From assembly GCA_944393125.1 (NCBI GenBank), contig CALXZB010000011.1, positions 1-41,065 of the forward strand: a DNA stretch of 41,065 nucleotides, given 5' to 3'. This DNA is from an uncultured Clostridia bacterium. GTDB taxonomy: Bacteria > Bacillota > Clostridia > TANB77 > CAG-508. Positions 1 through 7,962 of the stretch are shown here, in pieces; position 1 is the first letter of the stretch; every line of letters begins with the position of its first letter. Made by a program: the position numbers and the translations under genes. Under the pieces are notes generated by a model. The model did no database searches and was not told the DNA's origin. It was given only the letters and a program-made list of their open reading frames with translations.

Positions 1-8
1 GTTTTTAA

Positions 9-50
9 AACAAAAAATCCAACTCTTATCGAGCTGGATTTTTTGTTTCT
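9..50. terminator. Bidirectional intrinsic terminator downstream of bofA
   Basis: AACAAAAAATCCA pairs with TGGATTTTTTGTT, and an inner CTC/GAG continues the stem past one A-C mismatch. Both strands carry a T-run after the stem. It lies directly after the bofA-like gene on the minus strand. A second small hairpin (GGG..TCCT/AGGA..CCC, about 51-73) sits between the gene and the terminator. Confidence 0.8.
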
Positions 51-80
51 TGGGCTCCTATTTCAGGACACCCTCTTAAT

Positions 81-339
81 TTATAATATTAGTTTCAAAA
101 AAATTAAACTTAATGCTCCTGAAACACCTAAAATTCCGAACTAAAAATGCAGTATAAATATTAAGACCTATATGAAATCCGAAATTAGCACCAATTAAAT
201 TAATAATCCATATAATAATTCCACCTAGTATAGAATTACATATCAGCTTAAGAATCCACTTTATCGGCATTATAAAAATTCGTATAACCAAAAATAGAAT
301 ACATATACATGATATAATTATAAATATATTTATATCCAT
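81..339 (-). pseudogene. bofA: bofA-like pro-sigma-K processing inhibitor, interrupted by a one-base frameshift
   Basis: BofA is a small membrane protein that holds the SpoIVFB protease inactive, together with SpoIVFA, in the outer forespore membrane. The first 67 residues give two hydrophobic segments and the family pattern with INLIGANFG and GLNIYTAFLV. The open frame then runs into a basic, non-family tail (RNFRCF...) and stops at 76-78. Removing G138 on the plus strand restores GILGVSGALSL...LIL and a stop at 81-83. The result is an 85-residue protein with the classical N..TA...G.LG..G C-terminus. The ribosome site is strong (AGGAGGACAGC before ATG). The upstream neighbour is a yaaL-like gene, the same pair as in Bacillus. 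Identification is firm. Whether the extra base is a real mutation, a sequencing error or a programmed shift cannot be told here. Confidence 0.85.
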
Positions 340-427
340 GCTGTCCTCCTAAAAAACATTATTTATTAATATTTTTATGCCTTAGATTGGACAAATATGC
401 TTATCTTCTATTTTTATTAAACATCTT

Positions 428-661
428 TTATGCACAATAACCTTTGTATTTAGCAATTTTTATTAAATAATCTAATTTTGATTTATGAGCTTTTATTTGA
501 TAAATGTAGTAATCTATTAATTCATCTTCTGCATATTCAAAGTTGCTTATTGCTAATTTTAATAATTTTTTAGTTTCAATAATTGTTTGCATAAATTCTA
601 TTTCTTTTTCTTTCTCTGTTTTCCCTTTTACCATTTTTTCTATTAAGTATTCTTCTTGCAT
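428..661 (-). CDS. YaaL-like DUF2508 family protein
   Basis: A 77-residue, highly charged, helical protein with no membrane segment. The pattern ETKKLLKLAISNFEYA..ELIDYYIYQIKA...YLIKIAK matches the DUF2508 (YaaL) family as I remember it. The gene lies just upstream of bofA on the same strand, reproducing the yaaL-bofA order of Bacillus, which supports the call more than the sequence alone. The ribosome site AAAGGAG is about 8 bases before ATG. No biochemical role is known to me; co-transcription with bofA is likely. Confidence 0.75.
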   Translation of the reverse strand: MQEEYLIEKMVKGKTEKEKEIEFMQTIIETKKLLKLAISNFEYAEDELIDYYIYQIKAHKSKLDYLIKIAKYKGYCA

Positions 662-690
662 ATTATATCTCCTTTTTTTAGTTTATTACT

Positions 691-719
691 ATTATATGCA
701 AGTTTGCCTAATTTATCCA
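691..719 (-). promoter_or_regulatory. Sigma-A-type promoter for yaaL-bofA
   Basis: Reading the minus strand, TGGATA (719-714), a 17-base spacer and TATAAT (696-691). The -35 overlaps the end of the exchanger gene. The transcript would begin near 684, about 20 bases before the yaaL start. Confidence 0.5.
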
Positions 720-1564
720 TGAAATAATGTAAAAATAACTATGCCAATAGCTTGTATAATAAATAAATTCATCATATTAGAAGTTAGTAAATTGTTTGTA
801 GCTTCAACAACACCAAGTATTTCGTTTTGAACTTTAGAATGATGTTTTTGTGATTCAAAAAATGTAATTAATTCTGGTATACTAGTTATAAATCCTAAAA
901 TAATTCCAATTATTAATTGAGAAATTCCGAATCTCAAACATAAATTTTCTAATGTATTTCCTAATAGATTTCCTACTATAAACAAAAGAATTCCTACAGC
1001 TATTAAAACACATATATTTTTAATAATATTTTTCTTACTACCTATTTCCCATTTATCTTCTTTTTGCTGAATCATTTCTATTTTCTTATCTTCTGCTTTC
1101 AAGTATAGTTTATGAACATTATCATTAATTTTGTAAAAAGCAATATATAATAAAAGTAAGACTGGAACCATTACTATTTTTAACTGACTTCCTGCTATAA
1201 TAAAAAATATAGGTAAAATTATTGTTAATATAATTAAAAATAAATCTATTTTAATTGCTCTGTTCTTTAGGCTTTTCTGATTTTTATTAATTATAATTGT
1301 AGTATAATATTGTATTAAATTTATAATATTTGAGCTTAATACATTATATATACTAGCATTTAGTAATCCACTATAACTTGATGCACATATTGTTAACAAT
1401 TCTGGAACTGATGTAGCAACCCCTGCAAGGTTTCCTACTGTTTTAGCTTTTAATCGTAAATTTTCTGCTAGATTTCTTAAGGTTTTAACTAATATATATT
1501 TTGATATTATTACAATCAATCCTGTATACAAAATAAATTGAAAAATTTCCCATAAGAGTTTCAT
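713..1564 (-). CDS. Sodium/calcium exchanger family membrane protein (CaCA superfamily)
   Basis: A 283-residue polytopic protein with two internal repeats resembling the alpha repeats of Ca2+/cation antiporters. The first is GVATSVPELLT (residues about 48-58) followed by a SSNIINL segment. The second is GFITSIPELIT (about 227-237) followed by TSNMMNL. The acidic Glu in each (S/T)xPEL motif is the usual ion-binding residue. A charged cytoplasmic loop (KAEDKKIEMIQQKEDKWE) separates the halves, as expected for the family. It is slightly shorter than the usual 310-330 residues. The consensus glycine before SN is missing in repeat 1 and changed in repeat 2, so substrate and direction are uncertain. 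The ribosome site AAAGGAAG precedes ATG. It is divergent from serS. Confidence 0.7.
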   Translation of the reverse strand: MKLLWEIFQFILYTGLIVIISKYILVKTLRNLAENLRLKAKTVGNLAGVATSVPELLTICASSYSGLLNASIYNVLSSNIINLIQYYTTIIINKNQKSLKNRAIKIDLFLIILTIILPIFFIIAGSQLKIVMVPVLLLLYIAFYKINDNVHKLYLKAEDKKIEMIQQKEDKWEIGSKKNIIKNICVLIAVGILLFIVGNLLGNTLENLCLRFGISQLIIGIILGFITSIPELITFFESQKHHSKVQNEILGVVEATNNLLTSNMMNLFIIQAIGIVIFTLFHG

Positions 1565-1612
1565 TTATATCTTCCTTTCTTATTATATTATTAACAAAAT
1601 ATGTTAATTTTA

Positions 1613-1641
1613 TTGATATTTAGTGATTTTTATTGTATAAT
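1613..1641 (+). promoter_or_regulatory. Sigma-A promoter for serS-engB
   Basis: TTGATA (1613-1618), a 17-base spacer and TATAAT (1636-1641). Transcription would start near 1648, leaving a leader of about 30 bases. That is too short for a T-box. Confidence 0.8.
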
Positions 1642-1677
1642 AACATCATTAATTTGTAAATAGAAGGAGAGATAAAT

Positions 1678-2964
1678 ATGATTGATATAAAACTTATAAG
1701 AGAAAATCCTGAATTAGTAAAAGAAAATATAAAGAAAAAGTTTCAAAATCATAAATTACCATTAGTTGATGAAATCATCGAACTTGATAAAAAAAATAGA
1801 GAAGCCAAATTAAATGGAGATAATTTAAGATCAGAAAGAAAAAATTTAAGTGAACAAATTGGTAACTTAATGAAAAACGGAAAAAAAGAAGAAGCAAATG
1901 TAATTAAAGAAACTGTTCAAAAAATTAATAATGAATTAGTCGAAAATGAAAGCTTGGAAGAAAAGTATTCTGAAGAAATAAAAATAAGAATGATGAAAAT
2001 ACCAAATATCATAGATGAATCTGTTCCTATTGGAAAAGATGACAGTGAAAATGTCGAAGTTGAGCGTTTTGGTGAACCAATTGTTCCTGATTATGAAATT
2101 CCATATCATGCAGATATAATTGCAAAATTCAATGGTTTAGACAAAGAAAGTGCTGGTAGAACTAGTGGAGTTGGTTTCTATTATCTTGTAGGTGATATTG
2201 CAAGATTACACGAAGCAGTTCTTGCATATGCTAGAGATTTCATGATTAATAATGGATTTACTTACTGTATTCCTCCTTTTATGATTAGAAGTGATGTCGT
2301 AACAGGTGTAATGTCTTTTGATGAAATGGAAGCTATGATGTATAAAATTGAAGGTGAAGATTTATATTTAATAGGTACTTCTGAACATAGTATGATTGGT
2401 AGATTTCAAGGACAAATTGTTGATGAATCTCAATTACCTATAACTTTAACGTCATATTCTCCTTGTTTTAGAAAAGAAATAGGTTCACATGGTCTTGAAG
2501 AAAGAGGTTTATATAGAGTTCATCAATTTGAGAAACAAGAAATGATAGTTCTTTGTAAGCCAGAAGATTCTATGAATTGGTACAATAAAATGAAACAATT
2601 ATCAATTAATTTATTTAGATCTTTAGATATACCTGTTAGACAACTAGATTGTTGTAGTGGTGATATGGCAGATTTAAAAGTTAAATCTTGTGATATAGAA
2701 GCATGGAGTCCTCGTCAACAAAAATATTTTGAAGTTTGTTCATGCTCTACTTTAGGAGATGCTCAAGCTAGACGTTTGGGAATTAGATATAAAACTAAAG
2801 ATGGAAATAAATTTGTTCACACTTTAAATAATACGGTTATAGCTACACCTAGAGCTTTAATTGCATTATTAGAATGTAATTATAATAAAGATGGAAGTAT
2901 TAATATTCCAAAAGTTTTACAACCATACATGGGTGGAAAAGAAAAATTAGTTCCTCAAAAATAA
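1678..2964 (+). CDS. serS: Seryl-tRNA synthetase
   Basis: Cytoplasmic class II aminoacyl-tRNA synthetase that charges tRNA-Ser. The N-terminal coiled-coil arm (residues about 1-110) is followed by the catalytic core. Motif 2 is SPCFRKEIGSHGLEERGLYR, and motif 3 contains HTLNNTVIATPRALIALLE with the essential Arg. The 428-residue length is normal. Two signature stretches differ from the Bacillus and E. coli type: GTSEHSMIG where the usual form is PTAEVP, and LNNTVIATPR where the usual form is LNGSGLAVGR. This places it in a divergent SerRS branch. AAGGAGA lies 7 bases before ATG. engB follows after 22 bases, so the two are probably co-transcribed. Confidence 0.95.
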   Translation: MIDIKLIRENPELVKENIKKKFQNHKLPLVDEIIELDKKNREAKLNGDNLRSERKNLSEQIGNLMKNGKKEEANVIKETVQKINNELVENESLEEKYSEEIKIRMMKIPNIIDESVPIGKDDSENVEVERFGEPIVPDYEIPYHADIIAKFNGLDKESAGRTSGVGFYYLVGDIARLHEAVLAYARDFMINNGFTYCIPPFMIRSDVVTGVMSFDEMEAMMYKIEGEDLYLIGTSEHSMIGRFQGQIVDESQLPITLTSYSPCFRKEIGSHGLEERGLYRVHQFEKQEMIVLCKPEDSMNWYNKMKQLSINLFRSLDIPVRQLDCCSGDMADLKVKSCDIEAWSPRQQKYFEVCSCSTLGDAQARRLGIRYKTKDGNKFVHTLNNTVIATPRALIALLECNYNKDGSINIPKVLQPYMGGKEKLVPQK

Positions 2965-2986
2965 TATATATGAAAGGAATGATTCT

Positions 2987-3568
2987 ATGATAATTAAAAA
3001 TCCTCAATTTGAAATTTCAGCAGTAAAAAAAGAACAATATCCAAAAAATGGACTACCTGAAATTGTTTTGGTTGGAAAGTCAAATGTCGGAAAGTCAAGT
3101 TTTATTAATACAATGATTAATAGAAAAAAATTAGCTCGAACTAGTAGTGAACCTGGAAAAACACGTCAACTTAATTTTTATAATATGGATAATATTTTCT
3201 ATTTTGTTGATTTACCTGGTTATGGATATAGTAAAATGTCTAAACAAGAACAAGCTAAAGTTGGTGAATTTATTGAGTATTATTTAGCTAATAGAAAAGA
3301 AATATGTCTTATTATTTTTCTAGTTGATATTAGGCATAAACCTACTTCAAATGATTTTTTAATGTATGATTATGTTATTAGAAGTGGGCTCCCTTGCATA
3401 ATTATAGCTAATAAATCTGATAAAATAGCAATAACAAAAGTTGAAGAAGCAACTAAACATATTCAAAACCAACTTAATCCTATTGGAGATATACCAACTC
3501 TCCCATTTTCTTCTGAGAGAAAAATATATAGTGACAATGTTTGGAAAATAATTGAAAAATACATATAG
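2987..3568 (+). CDS. engB: Ribosome biogenesis GTPase EngB (YsxC/YihA)
   Basis: A 193-residue TRAFAC GTPase that acts late in 50S subunit assembly. Visible motifs are G1 GKSNVGKSSF (about 31-40), a switch region with EPGKTRQLNFY, G3 DLPGYGY, G4 NKSDK and a G5-like SSE near the C-terminus. There is no extra domain, and length and order are typical. The ribosome site GAAAGGAATG is shortly before ATG. It is the last gene of the serS transcript, followed immediately by a terminator. Confidence 0.95.
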   Translation: MIIKNPQFEISAVKKEQYPKNGLPEIVLVGKSNVGKSSFINTMINRKKLARTSSEPGKTRQLNFYNMDNIFYFVDLPGYGYSKMSKQEQAKVGEFIEYYLANRKEICLIIFLVDIRHKPTSNDFLMYDYVIRSGLPCIIIANKSDKIAITKVEEATKHIQNQLNPIGDIPTLPFSSERKIYSDNVWKIIEKYI

Positions 3569-3603
3569 AAAAGGGAATGTACAATTTGTACACTCCCTTT
3601 TTC
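3569..3603. terminator. Bidirectional terminator between engB and the DUF951 gene
   Basis: AAAGGGA and TCCCTTT form the outer stem and TGTACA/TGTACA the inner stem around an ATT loop, with T-runs on both strands. It separates the convergent serS-engB and rnj-gltX-DUF951 transcripts. Confidence 0.85.
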
Positions 3604-3777
3604 TTACATTTTCTTTGTTATAGCTTTTAGTGCTTTAGGTCTCTCTAGAATAACAACATGTCCACACCCCTGACACTTTAGTTTAAAATCAACACCAACA
3701 CGTGTAATTTCCCATAATTTGCTACCACAAGGATGTGCTTTTTTTGTTTTTACTATATCTCCCACATTGTATTCCAT
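3604..3777 (-). CDS. DUF951 family small protein
   Basis: A 57-residue protein, MEYNVGDIVKTKKAHPCGSK and onward, with the family pattern VGDIV.TKKAHPCGS..WEITRVGVDFK.KCQGCGH. Cys17, Cys35 and Cys38 could form part of a metal site. The DUF951 (YyzM-like) family is widespread in Firmicutes and of unknown function. The start is supported by GAAAGGG about 7 bases upstream. It lies 17 bases after gltX on the same strand and is probably the last gene of the rnj-gltX operon. Confidence 0.85.
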   Translation of the reverse strand: MEYNVGDIVKTKKAHPCGSKLWEITRVGVDFKLKCQGCGHVVILERPKALKAITKKM

Positions 3778-3794
3778 ATTTTTTCCCTTTCTTC

Positions 3795-5447
3795 TTATTT
3801 AATTGCTTTTTCTAATCTGCTTATTACTGTTTCTTTTCCTAAAACTTTCATAATTTCATACATATCTGGTGTATTTGTTCTTCCTGTTAAAGCAATTCTT
3901 ATAACTGTGCTTACATCTCCTACATGAGCTTTATATTTATCAGGATTTGCTTTAAATTCTTTCACTTCTCCTGCATATCCCATTTCAACAGATAAAGCTT
4001 TGATTTTATCAAACCATGTTTGTTTATCATCATTTTCATCATAATATTTTTCAATATATAATTTTAAAATTTTTGAAATGTCTTCTTTGTTTGAAATTGC
4101 TTCTGGATATGAATAATTTTGTGATTTTTCAAAAAATTTATTATCATACATATATTCAATATTTTCTTTTACTTCTGACCATTTTGAAATATCTTTTCTA
4201 GGCTTTTTATTTCCTCTTTCAATACCAAAAACTTTTAATGCATATGATTTATCTTTTAATAAATCTTCTAAGTCTAAATCATATTCTTTAGCCCATTCAT
4301 ATGATCTTTCATATACTTCTTCTGCTGTCATTTTTGAAATTATTGTTTTACCAATATCTAGTAATTTTACCATATCAAATAATGCACCACTTACACTCAT
4401 TTTGTTTAATTGAAAATCAAATTCTTCCATCTTTTTATCTGGATTTGCTCTTCTCCAATTTTCAAATGTAGAATTAGCTATGTTTAATAGATATTCCTTT
4501 ACTGCCTCATATGGAATTCCTTGCTCTTTGTAATATGACACCGCTGCTTCTGGATCTTTCCTTTTACTTAGTTTTCGTTTTCCACCATTATCATTTTTCA
4601 TAATTGGTGATATATGTGCATACTTAGGAGCTTTAAATCCTAATTCTTGGAATAATTGTAAATGTAACGGAACTGATGACAACCATTCATCTGCTCTTAT
4701 TACATGTGTAGTTCTCATTAAATGATCATCAACTGCATGTGCAAAATGATATGTAGGTAATCCGTCTGCTTTAATTATTACAATGTCTTGGTCATTTTCA
4801 GGAAAATCTACATTTCCTTTTATAATATCTTTATGTTTTATTTTTTTGTCTTCTCTTCCAGGTGATTTAAATCTTATAATATAATTTTCTCCATTTTTTA
4901 TTTTTTGTATAGCTTCTTCAACTGTAAGATTTCTACATTTTGCCCATACACCATAATATCCAGGCCTTATTTTTGCACTTTCTTGTTTTTGTCTAATTTC
5001 TTCTCCTTCTTCTACTGTGCAAAAGCAAGGATATGCTTTTCCTTGTTCTATCAAGTATTTAGCATATGCTTGATATATATCCCTTCTTAAGCTTTGTTTA
5101 TATGGTCCATAATTTCCAATTTCTTCTGTATCAGAAATCATTCCTTCATCTGGTGCCATATCAAAATCTTTTAATGAGTTTACTATTCCTGTAACTCCAT
5201 TTTCAACTTCTCTTTTTTGATCAGTATCTTCTACTCTTAAGAAAAATACTCCACCTGTTTTTTGAGCTATTGTTCTTGCTACTAAAGCTTGATACAATCC
5301 TCCTATGTGAACAAATCCTGTTGGGCTAGGAGCAAATCTTGTTACAACTGCTCCTTCTGGTAAATTCCTTTCTGGGTATTTTTCTTCATAATATGATATT
5401 TCTTTCGCGTCTGGAAAGATTAAATTTGCTAAATCTTTATAGTCCAT
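3795..5447 (-). CDS. gltX: Glutamyl-tRNA synthetase
   Basis: Class I synthetase charging tRNA-Glu, and possibly also tRNA-Gln since no glnS is seen here. The HIGH-like signature is in FAPSPTGFVHIGGLYQ (about 38-53). LRVEDTDQKREV follows, and the KMSKS-like loop is RKLSKRKD (about 290). At 550 residues it belongs to the longer clostridial-type GltX rather than the 470-490-residue form. The start ATG has GGAGG 6 bases upstream, inside the last codons of rnj. The two genes are almost contiguous, so they are very probably one transcript. Confidence 0.93.
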   Translation of the reverse strand: MDYKDLANLIFPDAKEISYYEEKYPERNLPEGAVVTRFAPSPTGFVHIGGLYQALVARTIAQKTGGVFFLRVEDTDQKREVENGVTGIVNSLKDFDMAPDEGMISDTEEIGNYGPYKQSLRRDIYQAYAKYLIEQGKAYPCFCTVEEGEEIRQKQESAKIRPGYYGVWAKCRNLTVEEAIQKIKNGENYIIRFKSPGREDKKIKHKDIIKGNVDFPENDQDIVIIKADGLPTYHFAHAVDDHLMRTTHVIRADEWLSSVPLHLQLFQELGFKAPKYAHISPIMKNDNGGKRKLSKRKDPEAAVSYYKEQGIPYEAVKEYLLNIANSTFENWRRANPDKKMEEFDFQLNKMSVSGALFDMVKLLDIGKTIISKMTAEEVYERSYEWAKEYDLDLEDLLKDKSYALKVFGIERGNKKPRKDISKWSEVKENIEYMYDNKFFEKSQNYSYPEAISNKEDISKILKLYIEKYYDENDDKQTWFDKIKALSVEMGYAGEVKEFKANPDKYKAHVGDVSTVIRIALTGRTNTPDMYEIMKVLGKETVISRLEKAIK

Positions 5448-5448
5448 T

Positions 5449-7314
5449 TTATACCTCCATAATTATTGGGATTATCATCGGATTTCTTTTGGTCTTTATA
5501 AATATATAATCACGTAAGTTTTCTTTTACTGTTGATTTTATTGTTGACCAATCACGGATTCCTCTTTCTTCACATTTTGAAATTTCATGTCTTACAACAC
5601 TTTTTACATCATCCATTAAATTTTCAGATTCTCTTACATATACAAATCCTCTTGAAATTACATCTGGCCCTGCAACAACTTCACCTGTGTTTGAATCCAT
5701 TGTTAATACAATTATAATTAATCCATCTTGTGCTAAGTGTTGTCTATCTCTTAATACAATATTTCCAACATCTCCTACACCTAATCCATCAACTAAAATT
5801 CTTCCGCTTGTTACTGCTCCTGTAAATTTTGCTTCATATTCGTTTATTTCTAACACTCTTCCATTTGTTAGCATAAATATATTTTCTTTATCTATTCCCA
5901 TTAGCTGTGCTGTCTCACTATGTGCTCTTAATTGCCTATATTCCCCATGTACTGGTATAAAATATTTTGGTTTTGCTAATGCCATTATTAGTTTTTGTTC
6001 TTCTTGGCAAGCATGTCCTGATACATGTACATCTGCTAATGCACTATATACGACTTCTGCACCTAGTTGCATTAAATCATCAATTACTTTTGAAACATAT
6101 TTTTCATTTCCTGGTATTGGTGTTGCTGAAATTATTATTAAATCATTTGGTGTTATTTTAACTTTTCTATGATCTCCTGCTGCCATTCTTGTTAGTGCAG
6201 ACATTGGTTCTCCTTGACTTCCTGTAGTTATTATTACAAGTTGTTCGTCAGTATAACTTCCTATCATATCAATATCAATAAATATATTTTCTGGGCATTT
6301 TATATATCCTAATTCCATTGATGTTGTAATAATATTTATCATACTTCTTCCACATACAGCTATTTTTCTACCATATTTTATTGCCGAATTTACTATTTGT
6401 TGTATTCTGTGTACATTTGAAGCAAATGTTGCTACAACAATTCTTTTTGTACAATTTAAAAACAATTTGTCCAATACATCTCCAACTGAGCTTTCAGACA
6501 TAGTAAATCCTTTTCTCTCAGCATTTGTACTATCTGACATTAGTGCTAATATTCCTTGTTGACCAAGTTCCGCAATTCTTCCTAAATTCATTAATTGACC
6601 ATCTATTGGGGTATAATCAACTTTAAAATCTCCTGTGTGTAATATTGTTCCTGAAGGTGTTGTTATTGCTAACATTACTGAATCAGGTATACTATGTGAG
6701 CTTCTTATAAATTCAACTTTAAAGTTATTGCCTAATTTAATTGTTTCTCCTTGAGTAATTATATGCATTTCTGTACTTCTTAATAATTTATGTTCTTCTA
6801 ATTTATTGTTTATTAATCCTGCTGATAGTCTTGTTGCATATATTGGTACATTAATTTGCTTTAAAAAGTATGGAATTCCACCAATATGATCCTCATGACC
6901 ATGTGTTATTATCATTCCTTTTATTTTTTCTTGATTTTTTACTAAATATGATATATCAGGTATAACTAAGTCTACTCCTAACATGTCATCTTCTGGGAAA
7001 GATATTCCACAGTCTACTACTATAATTTCATTTTCGTATTCAAATACAGTAATATTTTTACCAATTTCGTGTAAACCACCTAATGGAATTATTTTAATAT
7101 TTGATTTTTTAAATATGCTTTGATTTTTTGCTTGTCTTGAGTTTCTTGTTTTTTTGTTTCTTCCTTTGCTACTTTCTTGATTTGTTTCTTTTTCATTTAA
7201 TATTTTGTTTTCTTGCACTCCTATATTTTTATAGTTTTTTCTTTTGCGTGTATTTTTCTTTTTCTCTGTATTTGTTCCTTCTATCTCTTTAGGAACTTTG
7301 TTTTCATCTGTCAT
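5449..7314 (-). CDS. rnj: Ribonuclease J
   Basis: Metallo-beta-lactamase/beta-CASP nuclease with 5'-3' exonuclease and endonuclease activity, a main RNA-decay and rRNA-maturation enzyme of Firmicutes. The zinc motif HGHEDHIGG is at about 138-146. HTGDFKVD, GSQGEPMSAL and the C-terminal VHGEYRQLRAH and VSGHA segments are all present. The catalytic body starts at IKIIPLGGLHEIGKN (about residue 73). Before it is a basic Lys/Asn-rich extension of about 70 residues, which makes the protein 621 residues instead of about 555; such tails often bind RNA (inference). The ribosome site GAGGAG is 12 bases before ATG, slightly long. First gene of the operon with gltX and the DUF951 gene. Confidence 0.93.
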   Translation of the reverse strand: MTDENKVPKEIEGTNTEKKKNTRKRKNYKNIGVQENKILNEKETNQESSKGRNKKTRNSRQAKNQSIFKKSNIKIIPLGGLHEIGKNITVFEYENEIIVVDCGISFPEDDMLGVDLVIPDISYLVKNQEKIKGMIITHGHEDHIGGIPYFLKQINVPIYATRLSAGLINNKLEEHKLLRSTEMHIITQGETIKLGNNFKVEFIRSSHSIPDSVMLAITTPSGTILHTGDFKVDYTPIDGQLMNLGRIAELGQQGILALMSDSTNAERKGFTMSESSVGDVLDKLFLNCTKRIVVATFASNVHRIQQIVNSAIKYGRKIAVCGRSMINIITTSMELGYIKCPENIFIDIDMIGSYTDEQLVIITTGSQGEPMSALTRMAAGDHRKVKITPNDLIIISATPIPGNEKYVSKVIDDLMQLGAEVVYSALADVHVSGHACQEEQKLIMALAKPKYFIPVHGEYRQLRAHSETAQLMGIDKENIFMLTNGRVLEINEYEAKFTGAVTSGRILVDGLGVGDVGNIVLRDRQHLAQDGLIIIVLTMDSNTGEVVAGPDVISRGFVYVRESENLMDDVKSVVRHEISKCEERGIRDWSTIKSTVKENLRDYIFIKTKRNPMIIPIIMEV

Positions 7315-7569
7315 GTTAATAATTTTCTCCTCTCATATATTTTTATAAATTTCATTTTACGTACAATTTTACAAATAATAATAAAGTTTATATTACATGA
7401 ACTACCGCTCTTTCATGTTTATAAACCTGTTTTTAATATTCTGTTATCCGTTCTTTATAATTATTTGCTTTTTTTGTACTTTAATACATTAAAATAAAAT
7501 CTCTTTTTTTGTCCTATTGACAACCTATGTGAGATTATACCATATTTTCAAAAAAATGTCAATAAAATT
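7315..7569 (-). promoter_or_regulatory. Promoter and long 5' leader of rnj
   Basis: A near-perfect sigma-A promoter is seen on the minus strand: TTGACA (7562-7557), 17 bases, TATAAT (7539-7534). The predicted start near 7527 leaves a leader of about 210 bases before the rnj ATG. The leader contains a CATGAA/TTCATG hairpin (about 7395-7420) but no coding frame with a ribosome site. Autoregulation through the leader is possible but is inference. Confidence 0.7.
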
Positions 7570-7600
7570 AAGAGGATGTTATTCAACACCCTCTTTTTGC
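7570..7600. terminator. Terminator of the small GC-rich gene
   Basis: AAGAGG-A-TGTT, loop ATTC, AACA-C-CCTCTT, followed by T-rich sequence on both strands. It lies between the GC-rich small gene and the rnj promoter. Confidence 0.75.
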
Positions 7601-7603
7601 TCT

Positions 7604-7864
7604 TTATTCTTTCTGCGTGTTCAGATCCACTTGAAGTGGCTCATTGAAACATCCAATATACTTTCTGGACTCATAGAGTGCTTGGTCGAATGCCGAACAA
7701 TTCTCAATGCGTGCATTCGGAAATTCTGCCACTGTGTCCACTGTATTTTGGTTCGGGTCATAATACTCCAAAACCATTCCACCCTGGTTTTCCCTGAGTA
7801 AATACCCACTTTTCACTTTCTCCCGAGCAATAAATTGTACTTTTCCAAATCCTTTTTTAGCCAT
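7604..7864 (-). CDS. Small unrecognised protein encoded by a GC-rich island
   Basis: An 86-residue protein beginning MAKKGFGKVQFIA and ending LQVDLNTQKE. I do not recognise the family. There is no membrane segment, signal or cysteine motif, and predicted character is mixed alpha/beta. An upstream ATG at 7915 is in frame, but only the ATG at 7864 has a ribosome site (AAAGGAGAAT, 9 bases away). By eye, 7621-7800 is about 44% G+C, while flanking genes are near 20-30%. It uses codons such as CGG, GGG, TGC and GTG that are rare around it. It has its own promoter and terminator. Recent transfer or unusual codon selection are both possible. Confidence 0.7.
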   Translation of the reverse strand: MAKKGFGKVQFIAREKVKSGYLLRENQGGMVLEYYDPNQNTVDTVAEFPNARIENCSAFDQALYESRKYIGCFNEPLQVDLNTQKE

Positions 7865-7933
7865 TTCTTGATTCTCCTTTGTTTTGTTAGAATTTGAAAC
7901 ATTTTCATTATACATTTTCGTATAACTATATAA

Positions 7934-7962
7934 ATTTTATCACTATTTATGTAAATTGTCAA
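7934..7962 (-). promoter_or_regulatory. Promoter for the small GC-rich gene
   Basis: TTGACA (7962-7957), 17 bases, TAAAAT (7939-7934) on the minus strand, overlapping the end of dxs. A second TATAAT at 7912-7907 lacks a good -35. Confidence 0.5.

Noticed and set aside
1565-1677. Possible T-box leaders before serS, gltX and asnS.
   Set aside because: The leaders are about 30-80 bases or, for gltX, lie inside rnj, and no T-box core or specifier stem is visible.
7621-7809. Alternative 62-residue frame over the GC-rich gene on the minus strand, and a 94-residue frame on the plus strand.
   Set aside because: Neither has a ribosome site or protein-like pattern; the 86-residue frame has both a ribosome site and a promoter.
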